Shown here: positions 55,141-64,000 of the stretch, one piece after another | Layout of the letters: each line of letters opens with the position of its first letter | Numbering within the stretch: the first letter of the stretch is position 1 | Origin: Monosporascus cannonballus | Lineage: Eukaryota > Ascomycota > Sordariomycetes > Xylariales | DNA length: 64,000 bases | Direction of reading: 5' to 3' | NCBI GenBank assembly: GCA_004154925.1 | Contig: QJNS01000707.1 | Location: 1-64,000 of the forward strand | The notes under the pieces: generated by a model | Databases searched by the model: none | The model's input: the letters and a program-made list of their open reading frames with translations, nothing else | What the model was told of the DNA's origin: nothing | Program-made: the position numbers and the translations under genes

Positions 55141-55498
55141 GCTCGGAGGGAGTAGAGAAAAGCTCCGGGGGAGCTCAGCCACATTCTTTATTAAAATTAG
55201 ACGGCCCAAGCGTCGGAAAAATTATAATGTCTAGTAAGAGCATTTGCTGAGCAAATGTTATATAGTTGATAATAAAGAAATTTATTATTTTTTTTTTAAA
55301 AAAAAAGGATTTGCTAAGCATATGTTATACAATTATTATATAGTTAATAGCAATTTTTTTTAACTGCATTTGCTAAGCAATTGCGACGTATCGGATTAAT
55401 TTTTAAAAAATAAGCTTGGCGTTTTCTACTCCCTCCGAGCTTGCTGCTGCGCCACGTTCGTTCTACTCCTCCGGAACTTTTCTCTACTCCCTCCGAGC
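55141..55498. mobile_element. MITE in the esf2/ALDH divergent promoter
   Basis: A 358-bp non-coding element with 28-bp terminal inverted repeats, 55141-55168 and 55471-55498. They start GCTCGGAGGGAGTAGAGAAA, with one mismatch, and are flanked by TA at 55139-55140 and 55499-55500. The interior is A+T-rich and holds three near-copies of a palindromic ATTTGCTNAGCAAAT-type motif at about 55240, 55310 and 55370. No transposase is present, so it would depend on one elsewhere in the genome. It starts 149 bp from the ESF2 start codon and ends 270 bp from the ALDH start codon. Confidence 0.88.
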
Positions 55499-55767
55499 TA
55501 GGTAACCGATAAGAAATGAGTTCACTATCTATCGAGCTCGCTATCTATCTCCTTGGTGGGGGGCTTCGACCAAATACGATCCCCCACTGTATGCATGTGG
55601 CCCCTCTGCCTCTCTGCCCCTCCCTATGTATGACCTGTACTGAATACTATCATACCTACCTCCCTACATTCATTCATTCCCGGCTCTCAGTTGCCCAAGC
55701 AACCATTTCCTAGTAACTGCGTTCACCACCAACTAAGATTATCTATCCATATCTCTGTACTTTCGAT

Positions 55768-57339
55768 ATGTCTGTCGAGGTCATCACGACCATTTCTCCC
55801 ACCACCAACGAGCCCATTCTGACTCGCAATGGCGTCTCGGCCACAGAACTGGAAGACCTGCCGCGGCTCGCAGCCGAGGCCTTCAAAACCTGGAGGGGAA
55901 CCTCGATGACAGATCGCCAGATCATAATCAGGAAGTTTCTCAAGTTGCTTGGTGACAAGAAGGATGAGCTTGCCGAGGAACTTACCGTGCAGATGGGTCG
56001 ACCCATTGCCTACACCGGTGTAGAAGGTATCCGTCTATTACAGTCAACCTTGCACTTCGAGAGCTTACTCGCTTTAAATAGTTACTACGGCTATCAAGCG
56101 TGCTGAATATCTCATCAAGATCAGCGAGGACGCGCTGAAGGACACCGAGGGTGAGCACGAAGAGGGCTTCAAGCGGCTTATTCGAAAGGTCCCCGTCGGC
56201 CCCGTCCTCATCATATTTCCCTGGAACGTAAGACGCCGACCTACTACCCGCGCTATTTCGAGGAAGCTGGACTAATTCATCTCTCAGTACCCTTATTTGA
56301 CCCTCATCAACTCGCTTATACCAGCCCTACTATCTGGTAATACTGTCATGTTGAAGCCCTCTCCTCAGACGCCGACCGTTGTGGAACAAGTTGCCAAACT
56401 CTTCGCCGAAGCGGGGTTGCCAGCGGGCGTGGTTCAGTACTTCCATTGCGGCTCGCCATTGATGATCGAGTCCCTTATCAGGAATCCGGCTGTATCTCAT
56501 GTGTGTTTCACTGGCTCAGTCGCAGGGGGCCTAGCGGTGCAAAAGACGGCTGCCGACCGGATTGTCGACGTTGGCTTGGAGCTGGGCGGAAAGGACCCCG
56601 CATATGTCCGGGGGGATGTTGACATCGAATGGGCGGCAGCTGAAATAGTCGACGGGTCCATCTTTAACTCGGGCCAGAGTTGTTGCGCCATCGAGCGCGT
56701 CTACGTGGACGAGCAGATCTACGACTCTTTCATCAAGGCCACCCAGAAGGTCTTGAAAGGTTATAAGGTCGGGGATCCCCTATCCAAGGAGACTCAGATC
56801 GGCCCAGTCATTTCGAAGCGATCCAAGGAGACGATTGAGGCTCACATCAAAGACGCGCTCGACAAAGGTGCGAAGGATGCGACTCCGGAGAACCCGACGT
56901 TCAGCAACCTGCCTCCAAAGGGCAACTTCGTCAAACCTACGCTCCTCGTTGACGTCAACCATAGCATGACTGTGATGACGGAGGAGACTTTCGGACCTGT
57001 CATTGCGGTGATGAGGGTCAAGAGCGACGAGGAGGCAGTCAGCCTGATGAATGACAGCGAATTTGGCCTCACTGCCAGTATATGGACGAAGGACACAGAC
57101 ATGGGGTACCAGCTCGCCGAGCAGGTGGAAGCGGGAACGGTCTTCGTTAACCGTGCAGACTTCCCTAGTCCGGTAAGTCTTTTGTGTTCTCAGCTTACAG
57201 GCGCCTCCGCTAACGTCATCCTTAGGATCTCGCCTGGACCGGCTGGAAGAATTCAGGCAAGGGCGTGACCCTGAGCCGTTTCGGATTCGGGCAATTTGTC
57301 AAGTTGAAGAGCTTCCATTTGAAAGATTATCCGAAGTAG
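55768..57339 (+). CDS. NAD(P)-dependent aldehyde dehydrogenase
   Basis: Four exons: 55768-56026, 56082-56227, 56288-57172 and 57226-57339, giving 467 aa with all introns GT-AG (55, 60 and 53 nt). Family landmarks: IFPWNYPYLTLINSLIPALL and VMLKPSPQTP (cofactor site), VCFTGSVAGG, general base Glu233 in LELGGKD, nucleophile Cys267 in NSGQSCC, TEETFGPVIAV and the final FGFGQF motif. It oxidises an aldehyde to the acid with NAD(P)+. The N-terminus lacks a targeting sequence, so it is probably cytosolic. Length is slightly short of 480-500 aa but no core motif is missing. Substrate unknown. Confidence 0.92.
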
Positions 57340-58843
57340 CGGGCCCCTGATTGGCTGTCGGTAGCATACGCCTAGAGTAGATATACTAAGCACGTAACCC
57401 GCAACTTAACTTAGCAGTGCGTGTGCATGGCACATGGATGACTGACTATAGAGCGAGCGGCGCTAGCCGGTAATAATAAGTGCGCATAGAGTAGGAATGT
57501 TGACGGCGCCGTGGAGTATCTACCGGAGGAGGGGATCTTCCCCTAATCCGGCATAACGTAGGCCCTGTTTCAGACGGCCCCATCCAGCAGGTAATCAATC
57601 AGCTTGCTTGCACGGGGGGACTCGATAGTTCTCGTCTCATGCAGCAGTACTCTTTCCACCATTCCTACCGTATGCAGAGAGGATGAGATCATTCTCCAAG
57701 GGCGACCCTTAGATCCCTTCCTGCCAGAATATTATTGCCACGCATTCCCTAGATCTCCAATATCGGTGAATACCTATTTAAAATCTTTCAACGTGGTAAC
57801 ATGTAAGACTACATAGTTAACTAGTTTTAAGTGCTCTGATGATAGCAGTTTGACATTTTAGGTATCTTTCCGTTTTCAACGAGCAACTTCCTCCACCGGC
57901 GAACAAAGCCGCATGCCTAGTTGATGCTCGTCTCCTTGTGATATCTATCCTCCCCCTCTGTCCAACCAAAAGAGCGACAGATCAGGTCTTGAAGCAGACT
58001 CAGATTCAGCCTTCCTCTAAGCTCTAAGAAAGCCCAATTCTCAACCTAGCACCTAGCCCTAGGCTCTACCCGAACGGCGTTGAATGCGCTTCTTTGTTCT
58101 TCGAGTATTTGTTGCCCCAGGGTTCGCCAGAGTGAGGGCATCCTTCTTCCGGTCTCTCTCTACATCGGCCAGTGATTCGTAGAAGGAACGAGCCCAGGCA
58201 AGACCAGCTTCTTTGACTTCAGTGGCGTCCCCGAAAAGAGTGTAGCATCCCCGGGCCAGTATTCAACCGACCCCTATCGACTAGCACCATCACGATCATC
58301 CGCCAGTACCTACCTAAGTAGCCATCTCATTGACTTGGGGGGTTACGAACTGTCAACTTGAAGGGACGGCGCAGTATCCGCTCCTCGGGGAAATTATGTT
58401 TGATTGTTGAGCAGTCATTACTTCGGTCGTTCGTTCGTTCGTTCATCCATCCCAGTCAATTCATGGTTACTGTAGCTACATCCCGCCTCAGTTGTGCTAG
58501 GTGCAAATACCTACCCTACTTAGCACCTGGGAGTCAGGCGATTCAGCCCAAACCGCCTAAACCGAACAACGGCGCTAGTCAGCTGAGCCACTCCACGTTT
58601 GTTTCTCGATTTCAGCCGTAGTCATTCACATATCTCTGTTTCGACATTGGTTTGGAATTTGGAAGCTGTGCGACGCATTTATTTTGAGTGCAGCTGGGAA
58701 ATATATTTTCCAGGGAAACACCTTTCGACGGGCTCAATTCATCAGGGAATTATTTGCGATTCTTCAGCACCTATAATTGGTTCAAGTGCAACCCACCACC
58801 ACCAAACACCAATACTACCACCATCACCACCATCACCATTGTT
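57340..58843. other. 1.5-kb region ALDH to CRIB-like gene
   Basis: It contains the ALDH 3' flank, a minus-strand coding remnant (listed), a (TTCG)n run near 58430-58446 and an ACC/CAT-rich simple repeat at about 58791-58841 in the probable leader of the CRIB-like gene. Confidence 0.55.
58059..58262 (-). pseudogene. Orphan C-terminal exon remnant, unidentified
   Basis: Open for 67 codons with protein-like content: ILARGCYTLFGDATEVKEAG, then LAWARSFYESLADVERDRKK and a basic end (TRRTKKRIQRRSGRA) before TAG at 58061-58059. A stop lies immediately upstream and no matching 5' part is found nearby. I read it as the tail of a truncated gene, or as a last exon whose acceptor I cannot place. Family unknown. 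Confidence 0.45.
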
Positions 58844-59482
58844 ATGGATGGATGTCTTGGCCTCGGAGGCTTCGCGGCCAGACTGCAACGACTGATCGGC
58901 CTTAAAGGCAAGGTCCAAACTCCCAAACGACGATCACTGCAAATTGTAAGTTATTTCTGCGACATAACTGCCAAATGCAAAAACATCACTTGCTAATTTT
59001 CATTTGCTCTGTGACCACAGTCCGCCCCTTTCAACTTCAAGCACGAGACCGTCGTGCTTCCCGGCGTTTCAGAAGATGAGTAAGTCTTCACCCGTCTGGA
59101 TGGGCTTCTGTTCTCACATTGTTCTTTTATTCACCTTCTTTATTCCCCCCGAGCCTCCCATCCTCAGCTACGCTTTCACTTTTAGCGCTCCTTCATCGGG
59201 CCGCCATTCCGTTGATCATGCATCATTATGTGTCCAATCCCATCATATTTCCCAAAAGAAATAACCCACTGACACAATGGCACCTATAGGATTGCCATTC
59301 TGAAGGAGAAGGCGGCAGCGTCCCGTCTCGGTGCCGCGGCCTCCGGATCAGGGCCGGCGGGTCCGACAGCCTTCGGCAGCCCCCGCCGGGCGCCGGCCCC
59401 ACCGTCGGCGATGTGTCCCGTCACCCCTACCGTGCAGGTCACGCCCAGCGCGCCAATCACGCCTGCTGACAACCTCATCTGA
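58844..59482 (+). CDS. Small CRIB-like (Rho-GTPase-binding motif) protein
   Basis: Three exons: 58844-58945, 59021-59079 and 59290-59482, giving 117 aa. Introns are 75 and 210 nt, both GT-AG. The second exon joins QTPKRRSLQI to SAPFNFKHETVVLPGVSEDE. The resulting ISAPFNFKH fits the CRIB core (I-S-x-P-x-x-F-x-H) that binds Cdc42/Rac, although the following His-Val-Gly is replaced by VVLPG. The third exon gives IAILKEKAAASRLGAAASGS and a Pro/Ala-rich tail. Small proteins of this type are widespread in filamentous fungi. A role in polarity signalling is inference. Confidence 0.75.
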
Positions 59483-60278
59483 GAATGCGTACCAGAACGG
59501 TTTCGAATTCGTGGGTATTTCTTTTACCTTACTTCGGACACGGCAGGGCAGAGCGCGGATAGCACTCTTATATCCGGCATTCATCGGTTAATTGGACAGC
59601 CAGCACGGAAATACGTGTATACGTACGCGCGTATGACCAACGGACGGGGATTGCATGCACGCCACCAGGGTTCCCCACGGACCGATGTGGAAAAGTCAAT
59701 TGCCTGATAATCAGGGAATGGATAGCTGGACGAATGGACGGGCAACAATGATCGCGAGGCTGCCACGGTCTAGGCGGGGCGGTAATTACTTGCACGATAG
59801 GTAGAGGCTTCAGCATTAGATTCGCCGGACGCCGGGTAGCAAGGGCGTGGCCGGTCAGGTGTCTGGCGTTCTGTTAGTCGGTTTGTTGCTCGCTTTGATC
59901 AGGGTAGGGATGAGAATAGAAACTGGTGGTTTTTCCTCGCCTGACGCGTCTATGGGTGACGTTTACTACATTGCCATCTCATCGATACTGACTTGCTACG
60001 GCGGCCGCTCGGGGGCATGGTATTTAAACTTAAGGTCCTTTTACTTTCTAATAAATGTATTATCTTGAAAAAGGACTATCTGCGGCCTTGTAACGATCTA
60101 ATTAGACAGACCCTAATCTCAGAGCCCGAAGACGCATGTAAAGAGTCCGCATGAAGAGTCCGCACATGAGTACAAAGCTGGGTATATACTCAACGCAACC
60201 AGCCGAGACCGTTTGCTGTTAACCCAGATAACCTAACACCAATGACCAACGTCCCGAACCAACAACCCCCAAAAAATA
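59483..60278. other. Convergent 3' region CRIB-like gene / kinase gene
   Basis: About 800 bp between two converging stops. No gene supported. AATAAATGT near 60050 on the plus strand could be a polyadenylation signal. Confidence 0.5.
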
Positions 60279-63200
60279 TCAAGCGGACCCTCGCCCGCCG
60301 TTAGCGGCGCCCGCGCTCGGTACCGCTAGCGGAACTCGATAGATGGCCCTGCGGTTCGCGCCCACGAGCGCCGCGACTAGCACGTAGCCCTCGCCTTCCC
60401 CGTCCGCGTCGGGCTCGCACACGCGCACGGCGAACACATCGTCATGACCAAGGCCCTCGAGGTGCGCGAGTTCGCGGACGGCGACCTCGCCTTCCCCGCC
60501 CGCGCCGGCCCTGCTCGAGGGAACGTGCACCTCAATGAGGACGATGCGGTGGCTGGCATTGGGTGCCGCGAGGGCGTAGAGCCTGGCATTGGGTTCCCCG
60601 GTGGTGGCGGTGGTGGCGGCGCTGGTGATGGCGCGCCGGTGATGATGGTCATAGATGCTACTACTGCTACCGCTGTAGGGGGAGTAGTAGTTGTGGTTGT
60701 TGCTATGTTCGTTGGCACTGGATTGACTAGGGGGTCGCCGTCCCGAAGAGGCCATCAGCGACAGGACCCGGTACCCCAGGATGTCGCGCTGGCTGTCGTG
60801 CGCCGGGTCCTCGAGGTTCGCGACCAGTAGGCGCTTCTCGCGGATGACGATGGCACAGCACCGCATCCGGTTGTGGTGGTGGTGGAAGGGCGCGAACGTC
60901 GTGAAGAGGCCCACGGTGTTCATGGTGTTTGTGCCGAGGTCCTTGATTAGGGGGTCAGGTCGGGTATACGCTCAGAGCCGGAAACAAGGAAGGGCCGGAG
61001 AGAAGAAGGGTTTGTAGACTAGAATGGTGTTTCTTACTTTGGCCTCTACGTTAAGGATGGTTGGGAGTCCCGTCTGAAGCGAGAGGCACGCTACGCGGAC
61101 CTTGTGCTCCTGGCTCTTGATTGTAAGTTCGGGTTGGATCACCATGTATATGTCGTCTTTAACCGGGAGTGACATCTGCGTTACGTCGACGGCTGGCCAT
61201 TCCAACGGTAGGAGCCTCCAAGGATCATCTGTCGGAACGGGTGTGTGCGAGTCCCTGAGTGGTTCTGTCAGCGACGAATATAGATGGGTTCGGTTTGGGA
61301 GTCGAGGAGGAGAAAGTAGACAGCAGCACGCACTTCCTTTGTCCGAATCGTTTCAGAGCGGATATAGGAGCTTGGAAAACTGATCCGGGGCCTCGCTCCT
61401 CCTCTTTATTTCGTAAGATACAGATCAAATTCTCCGAATCCGATGTTAGTGTCAACTTATGGATCTCTGACAATGACGGCAGGCTGACGCGAAACCAATC
61501 GTCTAAACTGGCTTCGACTGAACTTCCGCCTTCAAGATCAAAAACATAGCACTGTTTGGACTAATGAGTACATGGCCTCCTAATAACGGCATTGTAAAAC
61601 GGACTCTCGAACCTGAAAATTGCTTCCGGTAGTAGATGCTACGAGATAATCTCTCGTGAGTGTGACACTTTTCCATATGCAATTGGCGGCTTGGAGTCTA
61701 TGCCTTGATCCAGGCGTTATCCTGTCTCCAGTTCCCGGCGACAATGATTGTGATGTGTAAAGAACGATATCAAGGTCCGTCCAATAGGCCACGAGAGTCG
61801 CGTCTGGTGATATTTCGCAGCCCTTGAAGTTTTCAGTGACGCTCTGCTGCCATGCTTTAACGTGCTCTGTAAGAAAGGCTTCTTTCCTGGTGGGCGCCTG
61901 ACCGTTAACCAGTCGTGCTCTCGCTACGTAGAGTCCTAGAGGGAGTGTTACCTTTTCCCGGGCCCAAATGTCCGCAGTACGGGGCCGACGAGGTTGCGAA
62001 GTCCTCTATGCCGAGGTCTGATACTGTTCTGGACTTCACTTCGATCTTCTGGTTGCTTCAAAATTCGGAAAGTCTCTCCAAGTAGGTCTTTTACTCGGGC
62101 TGCCGATATCCTCCTCTCCTGGTCGATCTTCAAGACGGACTCCTCGAGCCTCCTCAACATGAACTCGACAGCCTTCGCTTCCCTGTATCCCCTAGAGCTT
62201 GCACTTTTGATTAGTTTGTCATGCTCTTTCTCAATAGCTGGATGTACATCATTGGGAAGAAAGCCCGGGTTCGGAATGAAGAACCGATCGTAGTTGTCGG
62301 CCTTGCGGTGGCGCATACGATGAGCCTGATATTGAAGTACACCATCTCTACCATCATCGAGGTAGGCGAACAATACACTGATCACACAGCCTAAGGACCA
62401 CACGTCGCTAGAGGCGGTCATCCTTGGGTTCCGAAGCATCGATTCGGGCGCCAAATATGTGCCCTCACCACGGTTGTTCCTCGTTGGGTCGACAGACGGT
62501 TCTAACCCGGGCGTCCGGCGTCGCACAAACCACCGATTGAAGTTTTTCTCCGCTTCGCTGTGCTCGTCGACGCGGCGCCTCTTCTTAACGCAAGACATCC
62601 CAAAATCACTCAGCTTCCATATCCAGCGATTCTCCTCCTGGAAGAGTAGGATGTTATCCGGTTTGAGATCCATGTGGTAACACACGAGTTTGTCCAGATC
62701 CGGCGTATCGATCCCCAGATGCAAGAAGCTCAAGCCGCCCGCAAGTCCCTCGGCGCAGCGGATATAGTTGGCCTTCGCTTCCTCAGTGTTGGGTGGCGTG
62801 GTGTGGTGTTCCATCATGTACGCCCTGAGGTCACAGATCGCTAGGGGCATGAAAAGGCAATATGTTGTTGGACTGACCTCGAGGCCGCCGAAGCTCTCGA
62901 GGATATTTTCGCTCCTCGAAGAGCTGCTAAGAATGGTCTCCATGATCTCCCTCTCCCTTTGGACACGGAACTCGGGAGTGATAACGTAGTCTTTACGGGC
63001 GATGTCCATCGGGGCAGTGTTCACGGTGAAAGGTGTGCTGCCTCGGGGATTAATGAAGTGCCCTTTCGCAACCCTCACCTTGTAGACCTTGCCGAATGAG
63101 CCCTCCGCGAGCGGCTGCTCTTCCAGGTAGGGAAGTCGGTAACGCTCAGGGTGTTCAATGCGCACTTCCTCCCTGTGTCGAAGCACAACTGTACAGAAAC

Positions 63201-63642
63201 ATGCCTGCGTGGTATAAAACCGATATGCGGTGATATCGTCTTCGAACACACATTCAAGCTGTTCCAAGTCGGCTGGTAAGGGGTACACTAAATGCTCTTC
63301 ATTCTTTCTAACCAACCATGCATCGCTGATTACAAGGCGGGTGGTAAAGGTTATGAGCGCATCAATAGGGCAACTAGCGAATATGAGGATAGCTAAGAAG
63401 CGCTGCAACCTTCTTTTCTTGACTGCGTCGACAAAGACCTCCTCAGTTAAGGCTGGGTGCGCTGCGAGGGAGCCTGATGACTTGATGCTCTGATAAACAA
63501 GTTTCAGGTTGTTTCGATGTAAGACAGCTTCAGCCGTACCTTTGGGAGCGAAGCGAAGCCTGTCGTCTTCTTTTCTTTCCAACTTCTGGTATATCTGCCT
63601 GTAGATGCCCCTGCAGAGACTGTCATAATCGACAGAAGCCAT
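60279..63642 (-). CDS. Protein kinase with N-terminal helical domain and propeller-like C-terminal region
   Basis: Five exons: 63642-62025, 61935-61613, 61551-61334, 61254-61038 and 60941-60279, giving 1012 aa. All introns are GT-AG with consistent phase. Residues 1-170 form a helical domain of unknown type. The kinase domain starts with LAEGSFGKVYKVRVAKG (about 178), has Lys in IARKDYVI, the catalytic loop HMDLKPDNILL (HRD changed to HMD), DFG in LSDFGMSC, and YLAPES. The region after the kinase has strand-rich repeats (GCEISPDATLVAYWTDLDIV; LTRDYLVASTTGSNFQCYVF; LTSDSENLICILRN) resembling a WD-type propeller, then a poorly conserved His/Ser/Gly-rich tail. Without the 89-nt first intron the kinase would end after residue 564. 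It is unlike core fungal kinases; function unknown. Confidence 0.75.
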
Positions 63643-64000
63643 GCTTCAGCTCATGGTACGTACGAGCGCAGCTATCAGTGTTGTTCGAGACAGCAGACAC
63701 TGGGAAATCAGAAGATAGTCAGCAGACAGCTGGTGTTCTCCGTTCTGTTCACGTAGCGTTCTTCTGGATTTGAGCTTTCCAGCGTCATGTAGGCCCTTGC
63801 GGCTCAATAATAAGCGGCTGTGAGGCGGAGTCAATAACCTGTTGGGGCTGAGCTGCGACTTCCACGGAACGGGTTCTAATTAGGGAGTCGACTGCAGATT
63901 GGCCGACGTTCCGACCTGCTTCTACATTCGTCATAAAGCCAAGCTGTACGATCGGTATTGCACCAACCCGGACAGAGTAGAGCGCGCATGAGGTGGCTGA
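63643..64000. other. Upstream region of the kinase gene
   Basis: 358 bp to the window end. Presumed promoter; no other feature. Confidence 0.5.

Noticed and set aside
61948..63642. Kinase as a separate 564-aa gene
   Set aside because: A consensus intron across the stop joins it in phase to downstream exons that otherwise lack a start codon. The separate-gene reading remains possible if that intron is not used.
1..64000. CRISPR arrays, rRNA, bacterial-type operons
   Set aside because: No regularly spaced direct repeats or rRNA-like sequence were seen, and gene structure is clearly eukaryotic.

Overview
The window is nuclear DNA of a filamentous ascomycete (Pezizomycotina, most likely a sordariomycete). 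It is intron-rich: most introns are about 50-120 nt, with GT-AG borders and CTAAC/CTGAC-like branch sites. The housekeeping proteins (Rad18, Pol32, Dbp7, Trs85, Ufe1, Nmd3, Esf2, a PPR protein) have filamentous-fungal architecture. The TIR transposons are AT-rich and full of in-frame stops, as repeat-induced point mutation (RIP) leaves them. An assignment to Xylariales is only a guess; it rests on the density of twin introns.

Layout. 1-5 kb: a HAD phosphatase (-) and a TTC1-like TPR protein (+) with a RIP-degraded pogo-like element between their 5' ends. 5-12 kb: an amidase pseudogene, a gene-poor stretch, and an intact GH92 alpha-mannosidase (8 exons). 12-24 kb: CHMP7/Snf7-type ESCRT-III protein, RAD18 (-), POL32 (+) and a large PPR protein preceded by a spliced uORF. 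24.5-26 kb: an acyltransferase pseudogene (HxxxDG family). 26.6-40.2 kb: DBP7, TRS85, aspartate aminotransferase and UFE1 (all -), then a DHA1-type MFS transporter (+). 40.6-45.0 kb: two complete but RIP-killed Fot1/pogo elements placed head to tail on a shared TA, one with a nested inverted-repeat element. 45-49 kb: a conserved nuclear protein of unknown function, an unidentified remnant and a TauD-type dioxygenase pseudogene. 49-55 kb: NMD3 (+), a hypothetical gene (-) and ESF2 (-). 55.1 kb: a 358-bp MITE in the ESF2/ALDH divergent promoter. 55.7-64 kb: an aldehyde dehydrogenase, a small CRIB-like protein and a 1012-aa kinase fused to a propeller-like C-terminal region (-).

The most striking observation is splicing. 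Three junctions, two in NMD3 and one in the GH92 gene, cannot be closed in frame with a single GT-AG intron. Each closes perfectly as a spliceosomal twin intron (stwintron) of the D1,2 type, in which an internal GT-AG intron sits between the first G and second T of the outer intron's donor. With this model both genes give complete proteins of normal length (520 and 810 aa).

The window mixes conserved core genes (translesion synthesis through RAD18 and POL32; 60S biogenesis and export through DBP7, ESF2 and NMD3; ER/Golgi traffic through UFE1, TRS85 and an ESCRT-III protein) with decaying accessory enzymes. The accessory pseudogenes carry CAG-to-TAG, TGG-to-TGA and splice-donor changes as well as indels. 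No rRNA, tRNA or CRISPR was found. All exon models are my own hand splicing from the sequence.
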